64,000 nucleotides of DNA, from the NCBI GenBank assembly GCA_963792075.1, contig CAWBUW010000012.1, positions 2,232,001 to 2,296,000 of the forward strand, read 5' to 3'. The stretch comes from CAWBUW01 sp963792075. Its GTDB lineage: Bacteria; Chloroflexota; Anaerolineae; Anaerolineales; UBA4823. Of the stretch, positions 47,800-56,691 are shown piece after piece. Both the position numbers and the translations under genes were made by a program. Within the stretch, counting starts at the first letter, position 1, and every line of letters begins with the position of its first letter. The notes under the pieces were generated by a model that was given only the letters and a program-made list of their open reading frames with translations, ran no database searches and had not been told where the DNA came from.

Positions 47800-48852
47800 T
47801 CAGCGATCGTATTGGCGGATGAATTCTTCCGCCTTTTCCACCAGGCCGCGGTGACCGATATACAGCGGGACACGTTGGTGGATCGATTCGGGTTGGATAT
47901 CCAGGATTCTGCGCTGTCCATCCGAAGCATAGCCGCCGGCTTGTTCTGCGATGAAAGCCAGGGGAGCAGCTTCATAAAGCAAGCGCAGCTTCCCGCTTGT
48001 TTTGTGGGTACCCATTGCCTCTGCGGGGTAATAAAAAATCCCGCTGGCGAGCAGGTTGCGATGGAAATCCCCTACCAACGAGCCAATATAGCGCCCGGAG
48101 AGAGGCTTGTGCTCATTAGCATCATCCCCATCCATCCCTTGCATCCAGTGAGTAAAGCGGCGCACGCCTTCACTCCAATATTTCTCGTAGCCCTGGTTGA
48201 CACTGTAATATTTGGGCTGTTCCGGGATGCGGATATCCGGGTGGGAGAGCAGAAACTCTCCAATATCAGGATCCAATGTAAAGCCGTGCACTCCGTCACC
48301 TGAAGTATAAACGAGCATGGTCGAAGGACCGTAAATCATGTACCCGGCCACAACCAGGTCACGCCCAGGCTGCAGGAGGTCTTCGACGGTGCCAGGTGTG
48401 CCATCCGGGCTTTTGCGCCGGTAGATGGCAAATATTGTGCCAATCGAGGCGTTGTAATCAATGTTGGAGGATCCATCGAGCGGGTCGTACAGTAATACAT
48501 ACTTGCCGGTGGGATATCTCTCCGGGATGCACATTGGCGCTTCGTTCTCTTCAGAAGCAATGATTGCTAAACGCCCGGTGTGGTCATTTAAACGGTAGAT
48601 GATTTCGTCTGCCATACGATCCAGGCGCATGACCGTCTCACCCTGGATGTTGGTGTCTTCGGTGCTGCCCAGGATATCTGCCAGGCCGGCGCGCGTCGTG
48701 CGGCTGGAGATGAACTTTCCAGCCAAGGCCAGGTCGTAGAGCAGTGAGGTCAGGGTACCGGTAGCTTCAGGGTGTGAGCGTTGTTCTTCCAGGATATGGC
48801 GCTCAATGGTGATGATATTGCCACGCTCTGACTGGGAAGAAATATTTGACAT
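47800..48852 (-). CDS. fbp: Fructose-1,6-bisphosphatase class I
   Basis: A 350-residue enzyme with the metal and substrate motif LYDPLDGSSNIDYNASIGTIF, the residues IIASEENE, and AGGYASDGQRRIL near the C-terminus. It acts in gluconeogenesis or the reductive pentose-phosphate cycle. The ATG at 48852 follows GAGGTGG. A TAAAAT -10-like box is about 40 bases upstream. Confidence 0.93.
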   Translation of the reverse strand: MSNISSQSERGNIITIERHILEEQRSHPEATGTLTSLLYDLALAGKFISSRTTRAGLADILGSTEDTNIQGETVMRLDRMADEIIYRLNDHTGRLAIIASEENEAPMCIPERYPTGKYVLLYDPLDGSSNIDYNASIGTIFAIYRRKSPDGTPGTVEDLLQPGRDLVVAGYMIYGPSTMLVYTSGDGVHGFTLDPDIGEFLLSHPDIRIPEQPKYYSVNQGYEKYWSEGVRRFTHWMQGMDGDDANEHKPLSGRYIGSLVGDFHRNLLASGIFYYPAEAMGTHKTSGKLRLLYEAAPLAFIAEQAGGYASDGQRRILDIQPESIHQRVPLYIGHRGLVEKAEEFIRQYDR

Positions 48853-48967
48853 GCCACCTCGCAATTTATTAGATGGAAAGGAGTTAACCTGATTTTAGCA
48901 TGTTTCAGTGAATATAGGCGAACCCTCTGCCCCACTGCACACACCCCAATCCCATCTCTATTTGGCA

Positions 48968-50035
48968 TCAGGCAGCATTTGCTTCGCCTGTATGGATCGG
49001 AAAAGGTAGAGCGTAAGCGGTATGGCCCTGGAAACCAGTCGTCGTTTCGGCAAAGAAGAGGGAATTGTAGATAGCTTCTTCGGTCGTTTCGATAACAGCC
49101 TGAAAGAGGGGCGAGACCAGGTCGTTGGGCAGCTCTGGGTACGCGGAAAGCATGCGGCGGCGGGTTGGAGTGCGCCGCCGCTCAGGATGGGTGGAAAAGG
49201 CCAGGGCGTAATCCCCGGAATTATTCGTCAGCGAAGCCCCTGTGCGAGCCAGCCCACCCAGGGCGCGCCGCGCCAGGCGGGTCAGGTTGCGCTCCGAGAG
49301 CGGGGCATCGGTAGCGACGATGATGATGATCAACTCCCCGGCAAGCCTGGCCGCGCTGGCGAGCTGGTCTTTGAGGTAATATTGGCCCAATTCGACACCC
49401 ACCGGGCGGCCCAGCACTTGCAGCACGCCGCCAAAGTTCGACTGGACGAGCACACCCAAAGTCCATCCACCCAGTTCGGCGGGCAAGCAGCGGGAGGCGG
49501 TGCCAATGCCGGCCTTCCAACCAAAAGCTACGACGCCCGTGCCTGCACCCACACAGCCCTGGATTACAGGGCCGGGTTGAGCGGCCTCCAGGGCCTGCAA
49601 GCAGTGGTCAACCGTCACCGTTCGCTGGCGTATGTCGTTGAGCCAGCCGTCGTTGGTTTCGCCAACAAAGGGATTGACTGAATAAACTTGTGTGTTGCCT
49701 GGCTGGCGCAGGGTCCATTCCACCAGCGCCTCGGCGGCGCGCGAGACGGCCAGGGTGTTGGTGAGCAGGATGGGCGTCTCGATCTCACCCAGCTCGATCA
49801 CCTGGGTGGATCCGGCTAACTTACCGAAGCCGTTCCCTACAGCCAGCCCAGCGGGGACCTTATCCTGGAAAATATTCTCGCTGTGCGGGAGCACAGCGGT
49901 CACGCCGGTGCGTATATCCGTGCCTGTTGCCAGGGTGCAGTGACCAACCGTAACGTCAGGGACATCGGTAATGGTGTTGAGTGGGCCAGGTTTGAGGATC
50001 CCAGGGATGATTCCAAGAGCGCGGGCGGAGGGCAT
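48968..50035 (-). CDS. P1 family peptidase (DmpA/S58-like)
   Basis: A 355-residue protein of the DmpA/L-aminopeptidase-D-esterase family, with GIIPGILKPGPLNTITDVPDVTVGH at the start and SLTNNSGDYALAFST, where the Ser is the expected autocatalytic nucleophile that appears after self-cleavage. It probably hydrolyses peptides with unusual N-terminal residues. The start at 50035 is 20 bases from the SDR stop. Confidence 0.87.
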   Translation of the reverse strand: MPSARALGIIPGILKPGPLNTITDVPDVTVGHCTLATGTDIRTGVTAVLPHSENIFQDKVPAGLAVGNGFGKLAGSTQVIELGEIETPILLTNTLAVSRAAEALVEWTLRQPGNTQVYSVNPFVGETNDGWLNDIRQRTVTVDHCLQALEAAQPGPVIQGCVGAGTGVVAFGWKAGIGTASRCLPAELGGWTLGVLVQSNFGGVLQVLGRPVGVELGQYYLKDQLASAARLAGELIIIIVATDAPLSERNLTRLARRALGGLARTGASLTNNSGDYALAFSTHPERRRTPTRRRMLSAYPELPNDLVSPLFQAVIETTEEAIYNSLFFAETTTGFQGHTAYALPFPIHTGEANAA

Positions 50036-50055
50036 GGATGAATTATAAACCTGAA

Positions 50056-50844
50056 TTACTTCATTCGTTTGTACGCCTTCGCCGCGGCCTGGAGCAAGCT
50101 GCCAGATATGAAGAAGCGGAGGAAGAGGACGACCAGGGAGTAAGGCAGGCCCGGCACGCACACGACTTTACCCCGGCGCAAATCCTTGAGAGAATCTCGT
50201 ACCACCTTTTCGGCGCGCAGCCAAAAAATGGGGGGGATGGAGCTGCGGTGGAAATCTTTCATTTCTGGGGTGTCGTGAAATTCGGTGTAAGTAAAACCTG
50301 GGCAAAGCGCCTGGATATGGATCCCGCTGTCGAGCAGTTCGATTTGCAGTGCCTGGGAGAAGTTTACTAAATAAGCTTTAGTGGCTGTGTAAGTGGTGTT
50401 GCCGGCGGGGAAGAAGGCGGCGACAGAAGCCACATTGATGATCCCACCGGAGTGTCGTGCCTGCATAGCAGGCAAAGCAGCGCGGGCCAGGCGCACCGCC
50501 GCCAACACATGCACCTGGATCATGCCAAGGTGTTTCTCCAGGCTGCCATCCGAGAATCGGTCGTGAACGCTGTAACCAGCGTTGTTGACCAGGATTTCCA
50601 GATCAGGGGTAGCTTCAATCCGGGCAACAACAGCCTCCGTACCGTTGGGGTCAGCCAGATCGGCAGGGAGAATTTCGACGCGTACGCCATACTCCTGGCT
50701 CAGGGAGTCGGCCAGCGCTTGCAGGCGCTCCTGACGGCGAGCCGTGAGGATCAGGTTATACCCTTGGGCAGCGAGTTGGCGGGAAAACTCAGCGCCCATG
50801 CCTGCGGATGCGCCCGTGATCAATGCGGTTTTGGTGGCAGCCAT
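50056..50844 (-). CDS. Short-chain dehydrogenase/reductase
   Basis: A 262-residue Rossmann enzyme with the cofactor motif TGASAGMG, NNAGYS, the catalytic Ser (NVASVAAF) and YTATK (Tyr-Lys pair). The hydrophobic C-terminus (LVVLFLRFFISGSLLQAA) may touch the membrane. Similar proteins act on lipids or steroids. Substrate unknown. Confidence 0.86.
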   Translation of the reverse strand: MAATKTALITGASAGMGAEFSRQLAAQGYNLILTARRQERLQALADSLSQEYGVRVEILPADLADPNGTEAVVARIEATPDLEILVNNAGYSVHDRFSDGSLEKHLGMIQVHVLAAVRLARAALPAMQARHSGGIINVASVAAFFPAGNTTYTATKAYLVNFSQALQIELLDSGIHIQALCPGFTYTEFHDTPEMKDFHRSSIPPIFWLRAEKVVRDSLKDLRRGKVVCVPGLPYSLVVLFLRFFISGSLLQAAAKAYKRMK

Positions 50845-50859
50845 GAGGAAATTCCTTTT

Positions 50860-51717
50860 TCAGGTTAGTTCTGTGAGGGTGAAATATTCGCCGCGCTGGC
50901 CTGCGAGGTTGAACCCGCCGCGGAGATGGCCCGCTTGTTCCAGGCGAGCGAGGCTGGTTTCGGCGCTGGGCAGCCGCCAGCCAAACAGCTTAACCAGGTC
51001 GCTGGCGCGGCTGGCTCCAACCGAACGCAGGTAGCAAAGGGCCAAACGATCATAAGCCTGGCGTTCGCCGATCGCACGCGCCTGCTCAAGCAGATCCGGG
51101 TAGTGCCGGGCGGTGATGGCATACGCAAAGGCGTAATGCCAGGCGCCAGCGTCGGTGACCGCGACCGGCAGGATTTTGAAATCGGTTTGCAGGTCAGTGA
51201 TGGCTTTGTTAAAGCGACCCTCGTTCTCCCGACTAGTCATGCGTGCCGCTTTGCGCAAAGCGACGGTATCCAGCGGACCGTGGTCGAGCAGGGCTTCGTA
51301 CACCAGCTTGGCTTCCAATGTCAGGCGGCCCTGTTCGTAGATGGTGAGGTAATCTTCTTCAGGAGAGCCATAGTTCTCGCTGAGTGCATAGAAGTAAGCC
51401 GCCAATTCCATTGATATGATCGTGGCGCGTTTACGCAGTACTTTTGCATAATACCACCGGCGTTGACCCAGGAGCAAATCTTTCCAGTCCCAGGTGATGT
51501 GTCCGGGATCATCGTGTGCATCTGCTACTGGGCGATCGCCGGCAACCGCGGCCCATAAACTGGGCAGCACGATATCCTTGATGGGCCAGAAATAGATAAA
51601 ACCGCGCTCTTTGACGAAATCGACAGCTTCGTCCGCCGAGTGCAGCCTCAGGCCTGCGGCAGTACGGAAAGTTTGAGAGCGATAATTTTTGATGATATCG
51701 GGATCGAGATGTGGCAT
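50860..51717 (-). CDS. Winged-helix protein (AlkZ-related/HTH_42-like)
   Basis: A 285-residue soluble protein. Motifs such as RPVADAHDDPGHITWDWKDLLLGQRRWYYAK and the DNA-binding-like C-terminal ATDLVKLFGW-type segment (SRASDLVKLFGWRLPSAE) recall the AlkZ-like DNA glycosylase/winged-helix family. Whether it acts in DNA repair is not proven. The start at 51717 lacks a ribosome binding site but has TATAAT six bases upstream, so the mRNA is probably leaderless. Confidence 0.65.
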   Translation of the reverse strand: MPHLDPDIIKNYRSQTFRTAAGLRLHSADEAVDFVKERGFIYFWPIKDIVLPSLWAAVAGDRPVADAHDDPGHITWDWKDLLLGQRRWYYAKVLRKRATIISMELAAYFYALSENYGSPEEDYLTIYEQGRLTLEAKLVYEALLDHGPLDTVALRKAARMTSRENEGRFNKAITDLQTDFKILPVAVTDAGAWHYAFAYAITARHYPDLLEQARAIGERQAYDRLALCYLRSVGASRASDLVKLFGWRLPSAETSLARLEQAGHLRGGFNLAGQRGEYFTLTELT

Positions 51718-51723
51718 GATCAG

Positions 51724-51752
51724 ATTATAAAATAAAAACCAGGTGGAGTCAG
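51724..51752 (-). promoter_or_regulatory. Leaderless promoter of the winged-helix gene
   Basis: On the minus strand TATAAT (51724-51729) lies six bases before the ATG; a -35-like CTGACT (51747-51752) is 17 bases upstream. It overlaps the T-rich end of the preceding terminator. Confidence 0.6.
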
Positions 51753-51779
51753 CAGGTTTTGCCAGCCATCTCCACCTGG
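51729..51779 (-). terminator. Rho-independent terminator of the acyltransferase gene
   Basis: On the minus strand CCAGGTGGA (51771-51779) pairs with TCCACCTGG (51739-51747), followed by TTTTTATTTT. The 23-base loop is long. Confidence 0.65.
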
Positions 51780-51792
51780 AAATAATCAATAG

Positions 51793-51842
51793 GGGGGTAT
51801 TCCTCTTGGAGCAGAGGGGTTATTCCTCTTGGAGCGTGATCT
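51793..51842. repeat. Direct repeat at the end of the acyltransferase gene
   Basis: The sequence TATTCCTCTTGGAGC occurs twice, about 30 bases apart, once as the last codons and stop of the acyltransferase gene and once just beyond. It looks like a small tandem duplication of the 3' end. Confidence 0.7.
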
Positions 51843-52431
51843 TACCCTGTTTGTGCGGATACTTGCCTTTGATGGGCGCATAATGGGCGCGGATCTTTTC
51901 AAAATCCGCCTGTAAGTCGCCGCTGGGGTTGAGTGTTTTCTCCAGGCCAATCTCTTTGTGTTCGTAATCGATCGTTGCCATCAGGATCGGAACGCCTGCA
52001 CCCAGGGCAATGTAGTAAAAGCCCGACTTCCACCTTTTGGTTTTGCTGCGTGTGCCCTCTGGCGCAAGCACCAGTATCAGTTTGTCGCGCTGTTCGAAAT
52101 AAGCGACCATCTGTTGGGTAAAGTTGGTGTGCTCGCGGCGGTTGACCGGAATCCCACCCAAACCGCGCATCAGCACACCTATTGGCCATTTAAACAGGTT
52201 GTCTTTACCGACCCAATTTAATCCCAGGTTCAAGGCATAATTAACCAATACCATGAAAACGCCATCCCAGTTGGAGGTGTGGGGCGCACCGATGAGTACG
52301 TACTTGGGGGTTGTGGGTAATTTGACTTTGAGCTGCCACCCCAGAAGTTTCAAGATAGCCTGGGCCAGCCGCTGCGCCAGGTTCAGTTCGCCCAAATTCA
52401 GGGCATGGGGGGATTGTACTCCAATTGTCAT
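51820..52431 (-). CDS. 1-acylglycerol-3-phosphate acyltransferase-like protein
   Basis: A 203-residue PlsC-family acyltransferase with the catalytic motif APHTSNWDGVF (HTSNWD variant of HX4D), GGIPVNRRE and the phosphate-side LAPEGTRSKTKRWKSGF. It probably acylates a lysophospholipid or another acceptor at the inner membrane. The ATG at 52431 has GGAAGGACGG upstream; longer in-frame starts lie in a region of poor coding character. Confidence 0.83.
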   Translation of the reverse strand: MTIGVQSPHALNLGELNLAQRLAQAILKLLGWQLKVKLPTTPKYVLIGAPHTSNWDGVFMVLVNYALNLGLNWVGKDNLFKWPIGVLMRGLGGIPVNRREHTNFTQQMVAYFEQRDKLILVLAPEGTRSKTKRWKSGFYYIALGAGVPILMATIDYEHKEIGLEKTLNPSGDLQADFEKIRAHYAPIKGKYPHKQGKITLQEE

Positions 52432-52567
52432 GATAACAAACCGTCCTTCCACCAGGGGAATAAAAAAACCCATGGACCTTTGTTCATGGCAGTAATTAAA
52501 ACCCAACTGAAAGAGGATCGTTACGGGGAATGAGCTTTCAATTTCGTAGAGAAACCTCAAGAAAATA

Positions 52568-52614
52568 TACGTACCTGTTGGGGTGGCGCTTCGCGCCACC
52601 CCAACAGGTACGTA
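52568..52614. repeat. Intergenic hairpin H5
   Basis: A perfect 22-bp stem (52568-52589 with 52593-52614) with a TTC loop, between the kinase stop and the acyltransferase start. The rest of this 195-base gap shows no gene. Confidence 0.8.
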
Positions 52615-52626
52615 CTAAAAAGATGA

Positions 52627-54894
52627 CTAAGGCTGCGCCGGGTGCAAAGCGATCTGTGGGCTTTCGTCGCGCTTGGGGAAGAATCCATCCGGCAGCGGAA
52701 GGGGTTGGTACTTTTCACCCGTGCCGATGGATCCGTAAGGGATGTAATACAGGAAGGTTTTGTTTACAGAAGAGATCGCCTGGTAGGCTAATGCCAGGTA
52801 ATCCCCATCTGGGCTGAATTGGGCATCGCGGTAACAGCAATTGTTATCGATGGGATTGATTTCCTTGTCCTTCTCCAGACGTTTTAGGTCCATATTGAAG
52901 ACATACAAATCACCGAAGCCACCATTGCGGACAATCCCGTTGAGCACATAGAGAGAGTATCCATTCCAACTAAAGTTCAAGATATAAGGGTTACTGTTAT
53001 AACCTTTCATCTTAAACCATTGGTCCGGGAATTGGACACCCAGGTTGGTAGGGGGAGAAGTGCAAGCGGATATATCGACCGCTTTGATCTGATCCACGCG
53101 CACGCCGTTTACAGGCGCCACAAAAACAAAAGATAAAACCTTGCTATCTGGAGACCAGCGCACGGTCTTGACCATGATCTTATCTTGATCGGGAGCGACT
53201 TTACAAGTTGCCAGGGGAGTCAGATCACTGCGATATTTGGTCGCTTTGAGCTTCGTAATATCGAACGGTACCACGTAAAGCAGTTCGTTATCCAGGCTGA
53301 TGGCAACCATTTTCCCATCCGGTGAGACCGAGAAATCGTTAACCACTGCCGAACTGTTATAGCAGGCGATGATATCCGCCTTGCCTGTTTCGGCATCGAT
53401 TGTCTTGATGCACTTTCCACTGATGTAAACTAATTCATTGCTGTTGGGAATCCACTGCAGGCGGGTTTTCTGAGCGGCGTCTTTTGTGATTTGTTTAAGG
53501 TCACTGCCATCCACGTTCACTACCCAAATATCATTCGCGCTGACAAATGCGATCTTATCTGCTCCACCCAGGATTGGAGCGGTGACCACGGCGGGTTCTG
53601 GCGTATTGGTAGCAGTAGGGGAGGGTTCAGGGGTAAAATTGCTTGTGGGTTCCGCTGGCTGGATAATGTTTTCGGGTGTATTGGTTGGCGCTTCGGTCGC
53701 TGTTTCAGGGGTGTTTGTGGGGAGGACAGGAGCCTGGGTGTCTGTTGGCTGAACGATAGCAACCGATGATGTTGCAGTTGGCTTAGGGCCAAAAAGCAGG
53801 AAGCCGCCGACTGAAACCGCGCCTACCAGGCCGAGTACAACCAGCACCAGCAGACCAAAGGCCCAGCCAGGCACATCGCTGCGTTTTTCGGCTTTTGCAG
53901 GGGCCTTTTCCACGGCAATGGGCGGGGCGCCTATTGCCGTGGCGGCTAAACCGCTGGAAGGCGGAGGTGTAGGAGCAGGTGTACGCTGATCAGGATAATG
54001 CTGGGTGATAGAGGGAGACACCATGGTCGCGCCAGCGGCGTCGACCGGTGGAGTGACCCGCGGTCGGGGACCGGTAGACATGCCAACGATATTTTCCAAT
54101 TCGGCAGCCATCTCGCCAGCGGTGGAATAACGTTGGTCCGGGTCTTTGGCCATCGCCCTTTCGATCACGGTTTGCACCCCTACAGGTAAATCCTTGCGCA
54201 CGGTCAAGATCTGGGGCACCGGCTCCAGAATGTGCATCATCATAACCCGCGCCGGGGTCGTGGATTGGTAAGGGGCATTGCCGGTAAGTACCTGGTACAG
54301 GATCACGCCCATAGCGTACAGGTCGCTGCGGCCGTCCAGCTCTTTATCCCCCTGTACTTGTTCCGGGCTCATATAAGCTGGCGTGCCGAGGATATTGCCT
54401 CCGGTCAATGTTCCGCTGCCAGCCTGGGCCAGGCGGGCGATACCGAAATCGGATAGGAAGGCGTTGCCGTATTGGTCGAAAAGAATATTCCCCGGCTTCA
54501 TGTCACGGTGGATGATCCCTTTGGCGTGCGCAGCATCGAGCGAAGGAGCCAGGCGAGAAAACAGGCGCACTGCTTCATCCAGAGGCAGGGCCCCCTTGGG
54601 CAGCCGTTCCGCCAGAGAACCACCCGACATGTAGCGCATAACGATGTAGGGCTGTTCTTCTTCTTCGCCGAAGTCGTACACGGGCACAATTGCCGGGTGC
54701 TCCAACAGGGCGATCATCTTTGCCTCACGCTCGAAACGTGCGCGGAACTGCGGATCATGGAGAAACTCGCGAGGTAGAACTTTAATGGCTACATCACGCT
54801 CGAAACGTGGGTCATAGGCATGATAAACCGTCGCCATGCCGCCGCGTCCAAGCTCCCCCTTGATCTCGTATCGTCCAAATTTACCTGTGCTCAT
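52627..54894 (-). CDS. Receptor Ser/Thr protein kinase with propeller-like exterior
   Basis: A 755-residue protein. A Hanks-type kinase domain occupies about 8-265 with LGRGGMATVYHAYD, VAIKVL, IIHRDMKPGN and SDFGIAR. A Pro/Thr-rich juxtamembrane region, one membrane helix (about 352-375) and a Thr/Pro linker (about 380-440) follow. The C-terminal part (about 445-755) has repeating blades such as NDIWVVNVDGSDLKQIT, DFSVSPDGKMVAIS and AQFSPDGDYLALAY, like TolB or WD40 propellers. It probably senses an outside ligand and phosphorylates cytoplasmic targets. The ATG at 54894 lies seven bases after a TATACT box. Confidence 0.88.
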   Translation of the reverse strand: MSTGKFGRYEIKGELGRGGMATVYHAYDPRFERDVAIKVLPREFLHDPQFRARFEREAKMIALLEHPAIVPVYDFGEEEEQPYIVMRYMSGGSLAERLPKGALPLDEAVRLFSRLAPSLDAAHAKGIIHRDMKPGNILFDQYGNAFLSDFGIARLAQAGSGTLTGGNILGTPAYMSPEQVQGDKELDGRSDLYAMGVILYQVLTGNAPYQSTTPARVMMMHILEPVPQILTVRKDLPVGVQTVIERAMAKDPDQRYSTAGEMAAELENIVGMSTGPRPRVTPPVDAAGATMVSPSITQHYPDQRTPAPTPPPSSGLAATAIGAPPIAVEKAPAKAEKRSDVPGWAFGLLVLVVLGLVGAVSVGGFLLFGPKPTATSSVAIVQPTDTQAPVLPTNTPETATEAPTNTPENIIQPAEPTSNFTPEPSPTATNTPEPAVVTAPILGGADKIAFVSANDIWVVNVDGSDLKQITKDAAQKTRLQWIPNSNELVYISGKCIKTIDAETGKADIIACYNSSAVVNDFSVSPDGKMVAISLDNELLYVVPFDITKLKATKYRSDLTPLATCKVAPDQDKIMVKTVRWSPDSKVLSFVFVAPVNGVRVDQIKAVDISACTSPPTNLGVQFPDQWFKMKGYNSNPYILNFSWNGYSLYVLNGIVRNGGFGDLYVFNMDLKRLEKDKEINPIDNNCCYRDAQFSPDGDYLALAYQAISSVNKTFLYYIPYGSIGTGEKYQPLPLPDGFFPKRDESPQIALHPAQP

Positions 54895-54901
54895 AAGAAT
54901 T

Positions 54902-54907
54902 AGTATA
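54902..54907 (-). promoter_or_regulatory. -10 box of a probable leaderless kinase transcript
   Basis: On the minus strand TATACT lies seven bases before the ATG at 54894, close to the upp stop at 54914. No Shine-Dalgarno site is present. Confidence 0.5.
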
Positions 54908-54913
54908 TCATAC

Positions 54914-55540
54914 CTAGGCTGTACCAAATTGCCGGTCGCCTGCATCCCCCAGGCCGGGCAGAATATAACCGCGCTCGTTGAGGCGCTCATCCACCGCAGC
55001 GAGGTGAATGGGAACATCCGGGTGGTGTTCTTGCATCAAGCGAATGCCCTCTGGCGCGCCGATCAGACCAACAAATTTGATTTTCCGTACGCCCCATTTC
55101 TTTAAAATGTCGATCGTTGCCACGGCAGAGCCGCCGGTAGCGAGCATTGGATCCAACACCAGGCTGACGGAAACAGTCGGTTCGATAGGCAGTTTGTTGT
55201 AATATTGCACCGGTTTGAGGGTTTTTTCATCGCGGTACAAACCAATGTGCCAGACCTCGGCAGAAGGCATCAACTCCCAAAAACCTTCCACCATGCCCAG
55301 GCCAGCGCGCAGGATGGGTACCAGGCCGATCTTCTCTTTTAACTCGTTGCATGACGCCAGCGCCAGCGGGGTTTGGACCTTGATGGGTTCCAAAAGCAGG
55401 TCTGCGGTAACCTCGTAGGCGAGCAGCGCCGCGATTTCACGCACGAGCTCGCGAAATTTCTTGGGTTCGGTATCTGTGTTGCGCAAGTGCGCCAGTTTGT
55501 GTGCTACCAGGGGATGATGAGAAGCGTAGACATTCGACAT
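54914..55540 (-). CDS. upp: Uracil phosphoribosyltransferase
   Basis: A 208-residue enzyme of the pyrimidine salvage pathway, with the PRPP-binding motif VLDPMLATGGSAVATI and the uracil site GYILPGLGDAGDRQFGT at the C-terminus. The ATG at 55540 (MSNVYASHHPLVAHKL) follows GGAGGAT; the ATG at 55558 overlaps that site and is unlikely. A TATAAT lies at 55582-55587. Confidence 0.94.
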   Translation of the reverse strand: MSNVYASHHPLVAHKLAHLRNTDTEPKKFRELVREIAALLAYEVTADLLLEPIKVQTPLALASCNELKEKIGLVPILRAGLGMVEGFWELMPSAEVWHIGLYRDEKTLKPVQYYNKLPIEPTVSVSLVLDPMLATGGSAVATIDILKKWGVRKIKFVGLIGAPEGIRLMQEHHPDVPIHLAAVDERLNERGYILPGLGDAGDRQFGTA

Positions 55541-55581
55541 GAGGGCAATATCCTCCATAAGAGATCAACAGGATAAATCCT

Positions 55582-55587
55582 ATTATA
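55582..55587 (-). promoter_or_regulatory. upp: -10 box of upp
   Basis: A perfect TATAAT on the minus strand, leaving a leader of about 35 bases before the upp start. The same 98-base interval holds the ruvB -10 box facing the other way. Confidence 0.5.
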
Positions 55588-55631
55588 TTCCGATCTTTTG
55601 ATTTGTGGTGCATTTTTGCTTTTCCATAAGT

Positions 55632-55637
55632 TATAAT
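55632..55637 (+). promoter_or_regulatory. ruvB: -10 box of a probable leaderless ruvB transcript
   Basis: A perfect TATAAT seven bases before the ATG at 55645. An ATG at 55639 would lie too near the box to be transcribed. Confidence 0.55.
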
Positions 55638-55644
55638 CATGCGC

Positions 55645-56670
55645 ATGGCAGAAACTCCGAACCGCCTCGTCAACCCTGAGCCGCAGCCAGATGACCGCTT
55701 AGATACGGCCCTGCGACCAAAAATGCTGGCTGACCTGATCGGCCAGGAACGAGTGAAAGAAAACCTGGCCATCTTGATCGCCGCGGCGCGCCAACGTGGG
55801 GACCCACTGGATCACGTTTTGTTTTATGGACCGCCCGGCCTGGGCAAGACCACACTGGCGCATATACTGGCAAATGAAATGGGGGTGAATATCAAGATCA
55901 CCTCCGGGCCGGCAATTGAACGTGCGGGCGATTTGGCCGCCCTCCTGACCAACCTGCGGGCTGGCGATATTCTCTTTATCGATGAGGTGCACCGGTTGGG
56001 CCGAGCAGTGGAAGAAGTACTTTACCCGGCAATGGAGGATTTTGCCCTGGATATTGTGATCGGCAAGGGCCCTTCCGCGCGTTCCATCCGTTTGAAACTG
56101 CCGCGTTTCACCGTCATTGGTGCGACAACCCGCCTGGCGTTGGTGACAGCTCCGCTGCGTTCGCGCTTTGGGGCAATTTATCGCCTGGATTATTATGAAA
56201 TCGAGGCGATGCAAAAGATTGTACGCCGGGCAGCAGGCGTGTTAGGCGTTCAGGCCGAAGAGGAGGGCGTCGATGAAATCTCGCGCCGTGGGCGAGGCAC
56301 ACCCCGCGTAGCGCTGAGATTGCTGCGCCGGGTACGTGACTTTGCCCAGGTGCGCGCGGATGGTATCATCCGCCGGGATGTGGCCCGGCAGGCGCTGGAT
56401 TTGCTCAACGTGGATCCGCTTGGTTTGGATGATATTGACCGGCGTGTGCTGCATACGGTCATTGAAAAATATCGTGGTGGGCCAGTTGGTTTGAGTACCA
56501 TTGCTGCCTCGATCAGTGAAGAGCCTGATACGATCATGGATGTAGTTGAGCCTTACCTGCTGCAGCTTGGCTTCCTGGAGCGCACTTCACAGGGCCGGGT
56601 AGCAACACGCCGCGCTTACGAACATCTGAAGATCGATGTGCCTCAGGACGACCAACCCAAGTTATTCTAA
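55645..56670 (+). CDS. ruvB: Holliday junction DNA helicase RuvB
   Basis: A 341-residue AAA+ helicase with Walker A GPPGLGKTTLAH, Walker B LFIDEVHRL, sensor ATTRLALVTAPLRSRFG and the winged-helix end GFLERTSQGRVATRRAYEHL. It drives branch migration in recombination repair. RuvA and RuvC are not in the window. The start at 55645 is chosen because of the promoter position; the family N-terminus fits both starts. Confidence 0.94.
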   Translation: MAETPNRLVNPEPQPDDRLDTALRPKMLADLIGQERVKENLAILIAAARQRGDPLDHVLFYGPPGLGKTTLAHILANEMGVNIKITSGPAIERAGDLAALLTNLRAGDILFIDEVHRLGRAVEEVLYPAMEDFALDIVIGKGPSARSIRLKLPRFTVIGATTRLALVTAPLRSRFGAIYRLDYYEIEAMQKIVRRAAGVLGVQAEEEGVDEISRRGRGTPRVALRLLRRVRDFAQVRADGIIRRDVARQALDLLNVDPLGLDDIDRRVLHTVIEKYRGGPVGLSTIAASISEEPDTIMDVVEPYLLQLGFLERTSQGRVATRRAYEHLKIDVPQDDQPKLF

Positions 56671-56691
56671 GTTCTTTTTCTGTGTGAGCCT

